Source: Rhodamnia argentea (lineage: Eukaryota; Streptophyta; Magnoliopsida; Myrtales; Myrtaceae). From it: a stretch of 64,000 bases of DNA. Every line of letters starts with the position of its first letter. Position 1 is the stretch's first letter. The translations under genes and the position numbers were made by a program. The stretch is taken from contig NC_063156.1 of assembly GCF_020921035.1 (NCBI RefSeq), forward strand, positions 28,568,283 to 28,632,282, in the 5' to 3' direction. Shown piece after piece: positions 58,124 through 64,000 of the stretch. The notes below the pieces were generated by a model. It was not told where the DNA came from and searched no databases. It saw only the letters and a program-made list of their open reading frames with translations.

Positions 58124-59803
58124 TTAGTACCCACTTGTCCACCAACACAGCGCTCTTGATTCTGAAGCAGAAGGATCTTGTGTGAGGTATCTGGGCCGGC
58201 AAAGGGCTAGGTTGTGATTCCTTCGGTAACCGCCAGCAGCTCTTCTTTCTGCTTCTAGAAAGTAACCAAGGGATTGAGCACCCTTGATGGTCACAGCATC
58301 TGTGTTAAGTTTCGAGCAGAGCGAGAAGAACCAGGATTTGGACTTGTAACTCCTCTTATCTCTAGAACTTTCAGCAATTCTGATCCTCGTTGACCGTCTT
58401 GGAAGTTCTAGAATGCTAGAAGCACCTATTAGGCTTCCAAGTGTAATGCTTTTGTCATGGAAGAAAGACCCAGTTGACTGAAATTGATAGCATAAAAAAT
58501 TCTCACACAAAAGCATGGACAAGCTTGGATACAAAATAGAGCAAATACATAAGCAAGATGCAGAACAGTCCCACGAGAACAAAAACTTGATTAGCATACC
58601 ATGTAGAGAATTGGATGACAAGCCAGGTATCAGGTATCATCTAGAGTATTGCAATACTTGATTAAATGATCAAAAGACTAACTGGACTCCTAGTATTAGC
58701 CTATTAGGACATTTTACACAACATAATCGAGAATGTACAGCCAGTGAACCATATATTTGATCATTTACATGGATAGGGGGAGTTGGGTTGGAGTGAAATC
58801 TAGTTGATACAACATATAGAAGTTGATGAAAAAAGGTTCCAGGTCATATGAAAACCGGAACACGTGAAACTAGAAAAGTTTATATTCTAGACTGCATTCC
58901 GCTGTGGACTCCTCCTATCGACAAACAAACCAAAGTTCTTCGGTGTTTCTTCGATTTCTCGACACTCACTAAATAAATGACTTTAGGACTTTGACTTGCT
59001 CTTCACCAAAAGGATGGGAAAGGACATATGTTCCTGTCCAATCTCAGACTGGAAAGTAGCAACACAACATAAACAAAACAGTTTCCACGATAAACATCTG
59101 CCCACATTTGCGTGCTGTGAGACTCCTCGTCAACCAAATATAACTGAAGAAGAGCTAAGCAAGAAAGTCTCTGAAGCATGATCAATGAGAATGACGAGGA
59201 CAAAACATGTACCACTAAATTTAATGAGCAACCTAAACAAATTATCAATTCCAGTGGTGGAGGGTTTTGACAAGCCAATGGAGTATCTTCCTTAAGATGG
59301 ATTCGGAGCACATATAAGACTTTCATTTCCACCGAGATCAGGTACAAACTCAAGTAGCAAGAGAATGATCACAGCCTAGAGGAGTACTTGATGCGAGACA
59401 TTTCTCATTTCAGCCATGGAACTCCCCCACCGACGAATCGTACAGTTAGTATCTCGAGGCTGTCTCTTAACAGGAAATCGAAGATTCAACATATCCCAAA
59501 CGGCACACGCCCATAAAATACAAGCGCAACTCACTTCTGTATCAAGACCTGAAGAAGTGTCGGCGGTGGAAGTGGGAGAGCCGGTGAGGAGAGTGCTGAA
59601 AGAGGCTGATCCGGAGCACCCACGGTTCCTCACGACCCCAACTCTCGCGTTCAACGGTTGCAGCCCCAGCGGCCACCCGCCTTCCTGAACAAGCATTTCA
59701 TCAAACACATAGCAGTCAAGAACCAGAAAACAAGAAACACTCGATGCGAAACGGAACTTCCCATTTCCAGGAGGCGAATAAAGAAACAACCTGCTGAGCC
59801 ATG
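58124..59803 (-). CDS. At3g17950-like protein of unknown function (three exons; C-terminal frame shift)
   Basis: The family, known from Arabidopsis At3g17950, has no established function. The exons are 59803-59792 (MAQQ), 59684-59535 (50 codons, EGGWPLGLQPLNARVGVVRN onwards, ending GLDTE) and 58477-58124 (117 codons plus stop, starting STGSFFHDKSITLGSLIGAS). All join in phase 0: CAG|GTTGTT, GAA|GTGAGT, and acceptors TTCAG and TTTCAG. The start at MAQQ was preferred over an in-frame ATG at 59696 because relatives read MAQQEEGWPLG as I recall them. The conserved blocks SITLGSLIG, LELPRRSTR and SWFFSLCSKL are intact. As read, translation ends at 171 residues. An adjacent frame stays open from about 58148 to a stop at 58003-58005 and contains AYGVPLLFSCLRGQ, the family's usual C-terminus. 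The real protein may have been about 212 residues (see findings). Confidence 0.8.
58478..59534 (-). other. Intron 2 of the At3g17950-like gene
   Basis: About 1.06 kb with only short frames (58996-59181 and 59003-59353) that show no sign of coding. No element inserted. Confidence 0.6.
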
Positions 59804-60220
59804 AGTATCTCTGTCTATCCCCCTCTCCAGAAGAGAGCGACGGGGACTGCCGCGTTCTAAGAGGGAGACAGGGACGGTAAAGTCATCATGGCCAGAGGAG
59901 AGAATACCATCTTTCTCTGCTTTTTAAGGCCCCAACAGCTGCTGCAAAAGCGACAGCGTCCAGTGAGGAGGATGTCTTTTCAAAGAGGATGATTAAAAAT
60001 GGCAACCCCCCCCGTCCGTCCGCCAGACCCAATAAACGAAAAAGAAAGGCAGAGCAGGAAAGCAAACGGTATATCCTCCAACGAGCCTAACATGCAATGA
60101 GGGGAAAAATATATTGCTTTCACATGGGTGAGTCCAGGCCGAGTTACTTTGACAATTTTAAAACCAAGAGAGAGAAAGAGAGAGATGTTAGGTGATGAGC
60201 AGGACATCTCGCGGTTGGGT
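59804..60220. other. 5' flank of the At3g17950-like gene
   Basis: On the minus strand a weak TATA-like CCTTAAAAAG lies at 59929-59920, about 120 bp before the start codon. A C-run is at 60007-60013. No other gene seen. Confidence 0.35.
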
Positions 60221-60224
60221 TGGG

Positions 60225-60370
60225 TCTCTGCAACGATGAATTCAGCAGGTGGAGCGCAGCGAAGAGAAGAGAAATCTCAGTACGTCTGATGGGACAGATG
60301 GGGTTGGTTCTCTGCATCCATGAATTCAGCTGGTGAAGAGCGAGCGAAGAGGAGAGAAGGTGGGATTCTT
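60225..60370 (+). repeat. Local direct duplication, period about 80 bp
   Basis: ATGAATTCAGCAGGTGGAG (60236-60254) followed by GCGAAGAGAAGAGAA recurs as ATGAATTCAGCTGGTGAAG (60320-60338) with GCGAAGAGGAGAGAA, each preceded by TCTCTGCA. Two copies only. Confidence 0.6.
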
Positions 60371-61085
60371 TTCTTTTTAAGTTCCGGAAGCGAGTCGACA
60401 GCGAGAGGTGGGGGAAAAGGGCACGACATGGATGTAGTTCTCGGATTTACAAGTGTTTTTTTTTTTTTTAGTACTTCATCAATTTATTTATGTTTTTGTC
60501 GTCTCTATACGATGATGATATTGGAGACGTCATATCTAAGATTATATCGTCTTTTGAAAAAAATTGTAAATCGATCGCCGATTGTACTTGAATATTATGA
60601 TAGATCCATCTTTATATAAAGAGCGAACTTTTACAATACTAAATTAATTTACCTTTCAGATTTACTTGCTTTGTCGAATTTTTATATTTCTTTGATATGA
60701 AATGAAGACATTTATTTCGACCGGCCGGGGATTGGTAGCTAGAGCGCTCATGACCTTTCCCTTTCCAAATTGTACCGCTCAAATTTTGCCAAATCCATGT
60801 GTTGATTTAGTCAAGTTTAAAAGTCTGGAATGGGCCCTTGTCAAAGACCTAAATGCCCCAATGTTGGGTTTAGCATTCACCTATTTGTCTCCGCTGAATT
60901 AAAACGGTGGGGTAGGGCATTGAGTGCCCCCATCCGGATCATCTCTCAAATGTTATCATAAAAATCTCACTTTTTTTTTATATTGGATTTTAGTCCATGA
61001 TATATCATATCACCACCGGTTTCTTATATAAAAAGAATAAGCTGGGTGAATGTTCCAAGATGAAGGAAGAAACAGGTTTACGGTT
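60371..61085. other. Intergenic; no gene seen
   Basis: AT-rich; a T13 run at about 60458-60470. No feature recognised. Confidence 0.35.
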
Positions 61086-61900
61086 TTGAGCAGAGGTGGC
61101 GAAATGAATCAAGAACCAACCTTCTAACCCATATTTAAGAGTTTGGGTTATAATTAGGTTCCTTAATAAATTCAAGTGAGTCATAAATGAGTCACTTAAC
61201 AACTTAATAAATCTTAAATGGATCATAAATGGATTACTTAATTATTTTAAATGAGTCATAAAAATACTTTCCGACTTCTTTGTTTTCTGATTTTTTTTAT
61301 TTGTTTTTCTTTTCAATTTTCTCTTTTTGTTTTTTCATTTATACTTTCCTTATTTCTTTCTTTTATTAAAAATATAAAAACTTTTCAAAGAAGTAAAATA
61401 TCGACCGTGGCCGCCATCCATCGCCAACAACCACCACCACCATTCGCCTCCGCCGTTGATTGCCATCCGCCGTTGAGCTACTACTACGCCCAACAACATC
61501 TCGGAACTCACCGGATCGACCGCTAATGTATAGCGGTGCTTGGTAGTGTTTGTTCTCTTCCGCATAGTTGACCGCTGCCGGATTTCGAGGGGGGAAATAA
61601 TTTCAAAAAATAAAAATGCAAAAAATATTTTTTTACGAAAACAAAAATTATTTTTTGAAAAAAATATAAAAAAAGTTTCACTATGTTGCATGAACGTGTT
61701 TCTTAACAAATTAAAAAAAACAAATATTTCATAATTCAATTAAATATAGAAGTATTGAAATAATACGAATCGAGTCGAATATGAATTGGATATACGTCGT
61801 TAGATTTGTACTGCATGAAAATGAGTCAAAACGGATTAAATGGATCAATACGAGTCAGACCATATTTTGACCTGAACCAAACCCGACCCGACCTGACCTA
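61086..61900. mobile_element. GC-cored inverted-repeat element, GGGTCGGG type
   Basis: The left arm starts CAGAGGTGGCGAAATG and has repeated 'AATGAGTCATAAATGG' words. The right arm (61740-61900) has ATGAGTCAAAACGGATTAAA and CCAAACCCGACCCGACC. The core (61400-61525) is GC-rich with CCACCACCACCATTCGCC words. It resembles the outer element at 7352-10073 in arms and core. No coding capacity. Confidence 0.5.
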
Positions 61901-62007
61901 ATTCTGAGTCAAGGGCCAGGTGTTTGTGCGGTTTGTCACCAGTCTACATCAGGCCACGATATCCCACAAGCTGATAAGATAGTCAGCACAAATTTATGAA
62001 ATATGAG

Positions 62008-62346
62008 TCACAAATTTACTCTGTAATGAGCAATTACGTGAGTAAATTCAGGTATAACAAAGAGAGGTCGGGATGCTGGGACATTGCATATGGTTTCCCG
62101 AATATCTTCTGCCTCCCCCTCCAAGATTTGATTATCGCTACCGGTGCCTAGAACAACTGTTTTGTTACTAGCAACGTACGATTCTGGTCCCGGAGAATCG
62201 TGAGAGCTACCGAAGGAGCAAAGAATTGGATATGGTAAATTGACGAGGACCTTATCTGTGCCAGGAAGAGAAGAGTTGCTCTTCACGGAGCACGGCTTGC
62301 ACCAGGACGATACTCCCCGATGCCTAGCAAGTCCTGCATGAAACAA
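62008..62346 (-). CDS. Possible exon of an unidentified gene
   Basis: A minus-strand frame of about 110 codons reads GLARHRGVSSWCKPCSVKSN then SSLPGTDKVLVNLPYPILCS and ends at a stop at 62008. A good acceptor (TTCATGCAG|GACTTG) lies at its upstream end. Composition and lack of repeats look coding-like. I do not recognise the family, and a partner exon further upstream could not be fixed. It could equally be chance. Confidence 0.25.
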   Translation of the reverse strand: MFHAGLARHRGVSSWCKPCSVKSNSSLPGTDKVLVNLPYPILCSFGSSHDSPGPESYVASNKTVVLGTGSDNQILEGEAEDIRETICNVPASRPLFVIPEFTHVIAHYRVNL

Positions 62347-62426
62347 GATGACACGTATTCAGGAGAGAAACTAGGATATGCATCTACAGAGAGTTGAACC
62401 AATTTTTCTGCGGGCGACTTAGACAG

Positions 62427-62492
62427 CCAAATATATCAGATCAAAGAAATTATAACATGCCTAATATATCAGATCAAGGAAATTATAACTTT
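62427..62492. repeat. 33-bp tandem duplication
   Basis: CCAAATATATCAGATCAAAG and CCTAATATATCAGATCAAGG begin two adjacent 33-bp copies, both continuing AAATTATAAC. Confidence 0.7.
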
Positions 62493-62874
62493 CTTGAAGA
62501 TTGTGAGGCAGACTCAGCGTATCTCATGTACCAAATATGCCGTCCTTCCTTTGTTATGTGCTTGCAGGTGAACGTAACATGCTTAGAACATTAATAAGCT
62601 AAAGGATCAGGACAGTCAGGACAGAGGCTGCACCACAATTGATTATTTCCCTTCCCTGGCAAGACACAATAAGACATATACAAGCCGCCTTAGAAGCAAG
62701 AGATCCTTCTTAGAGTATATTGACTCGAAGGATGCATGAAGTCTCCCGCTAGCCCATTCTAATGTAAAGAGAACCTACTGAGAGACATACACTGCAGATC
62801 CTCCAATTGAACTTTATCAGAGCAATCCCACTTTGTTTCAAATGTTACCAGTGAATTGAAAGAGACTTCAGTTC
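62493..62874. other. Intergenic; no gene seen
   Basis: About 380 bp of AT-rich DNA with no gene or repeat recognised. Confidence 0.3.
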
Positions 62875-63780
62875 CACAATACAAGAAAACAGGGCTATGG
62901 CAATGAAATTATGTAGCGATAAAAATAGCTCCGTCACTATAGATGGCCTATGTCAATGTAGGCCAGGTATTTTGTCACGATTGCAACTAAATTAAAAAAT
63001 TTGTCGCCATTGCTCCACCCTAGTGCGATGATAAATTAGTTCCATTATGTCCAAGCAAACCAAATCCAAACTTCAGCAACAAAAATAAAAATTCAACACC
63101 CTAGGGTGGAGCAATGGATACAAAATATAACTCCATCGCCCTTGTTTTGTGAAAGAGCGACACAGTCCTATTTTTGTCACCTTTCATAAGACTGAGAACT
63201 TATCAAACTAGCAGATTTTGTCGCCACTGCTCCGACCAAGCTTGAAGAGACTTGTTTTTTTCGTCACGTTAGAGTAGAGCAGACCAGTCCTTTAGCAACG
63301 AAAATGGTAATTCATCACCATAGATTATGTGTATGCAACAAAATTGAGATCTCATCGCATTTGGTCTGAGCAACAATGACAAAGTTTTATTGTCGCCTTT
63401 TATAAGATCAAGAACTCAACAAAGGCGACAAAACTATCATTTCATTGCCATTGCTCCTAACAAGCGCGACAAAACCTTTGACCAAAAACTTTTCTTTTTT
63501 TTTTGTCAGACAACAAAACCTATGTTATAGAGCGCTAAAGTAGACCAAACCAGTCCTTTCGCAATGAAACCAGTGATTTGCCGTTATTGTGACGACGTTC
63601 TATTTTCATCGCCTTTGATTTGAGCAAGCACAATAAAATTAGTCTTTTATCGTCTTTGGTCTAAGCAAACGCGACCAAATGAGTTTTTTGTCACCATTGA
63701 TTAGACAAAAACAAGACTAAGGCAATGAAATCCTCATTTCGTCGCATTGGTGCTTAATGTAGAGTTTTTCAGGAGTAGAA
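62875..63780. mobile_element. CACTA-like non-autonomous element, about 900 bp
   Basis: The left end reads CACAATACAAGAAAACAGGG and the right end, inverted, CTACTCCTGAAAAACTC; both are decayed forms of CACTACAAGAAAA termini. The whole interior is an array of short words TTTTGTCGCC, GCGACAAAA and TTTCGTCGC in both orientations, the usual subterminal repeats of CACTA (En/Spm) elements. There is no transposase frame. The expected 3-bp target duplication cannot be confirmed. Confidence 0.6.
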
Positions 63781-64000
63781 CTTACGGTTGCTCAATTTTA
63801 ATGTTAACAAAGCTAGATTATTATATTTATATGCATTAGATAGTTTGACAAATTTACTATGTCTATCTTAAATATAGTTTATAAGTTGTCAACTAGAAAT
63901 AAAAGTTCAATTAGGATAGAATGATGTCTATCAAGCCTAAGCATTGAAGAGCTTGACCACGTCATGATAACATGCTCGAGTTGAAGTATATATATCCATA
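63781..64000. other. Window end; no feature
   Basis: AT-rich sequence without a recognisable gene or repeat. Confidence 0.35.

Overview
This window is plant nuclear DNA, most likely from a eudicot. It has spliced genes with GT-AG introns, a histone H4, a cytosolic tRNA-His, a Dof transcription factor and a guard-cell type CHX antiporter. The rest is AT-rich intergenic DNA packed with non-autonomous transposons. The style of the repeats (arms containing 'AGTCCTAAA', cores containing 'GCGAGGG...CCCTCGCC') reminds me of Myrtales such as eucalypts, but that placement is a weak inference.

Genes supported from sequence: (1) a four-exon CHX20-type cation/H+ antiporter (1498-5192, minus); (2) intronless histone H4 (25466-25777, minus), head to head with (3) a tRNA-His(GTG) (26085-26156, plus); (4) a 37-residue OST4 subunit of oligosaccharyltransferase behind a long 5'UTR intron (28412-28525, plus); (5) a three-exon FUSC/aromatic-acid-exporter-like membrane protein (29038-32804, minus), convergent with OST4; (6) an ATL-type RING-H2 E3 ligase (41104-41664, plus); (7) a two-exon Dof factor of the DOF2.4/DOF5.1 type (45697-46928, plus); (8) an At3g17950-like protein (58124-59803, minus) whose reading frame shifts near the C-terminus relative to its family. 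A few short ORFs are listed at low confidence. The genes have unrelated functions and do not form a pathway or cluster.

Layout: 0-5.4 kb CHX20; 7.3-25 kb a dense repeat block; 25.4-33 kb a gene island (H4, tRNA-His, OST4, FUSC); 36-40 kb GC-cored elements and LTR fossils; 41-47 kb RING and Dof genes with inverted-repeat elements between them; 49-57 kb more inverted-repeat elements; 58-60 kb the At3g17950-like gene; 61-64 kb another GC-cored element, a possible exon and a CACTA-like element.

The most interesting material is in the repeats: several arm families that carry similar GC-rich cores, a triple-nested insertion readable from its 8-bp target duplications, an element with a perfect 10-bp target duplication, three tiny poly(A) retroposition stubs of about 20 bp flanked by 13-18 bp duplications, and a cluster of diverged local duplications. 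I found no CRISPR array, rRNA gene, organelle insert or undescribed multi-gene system.
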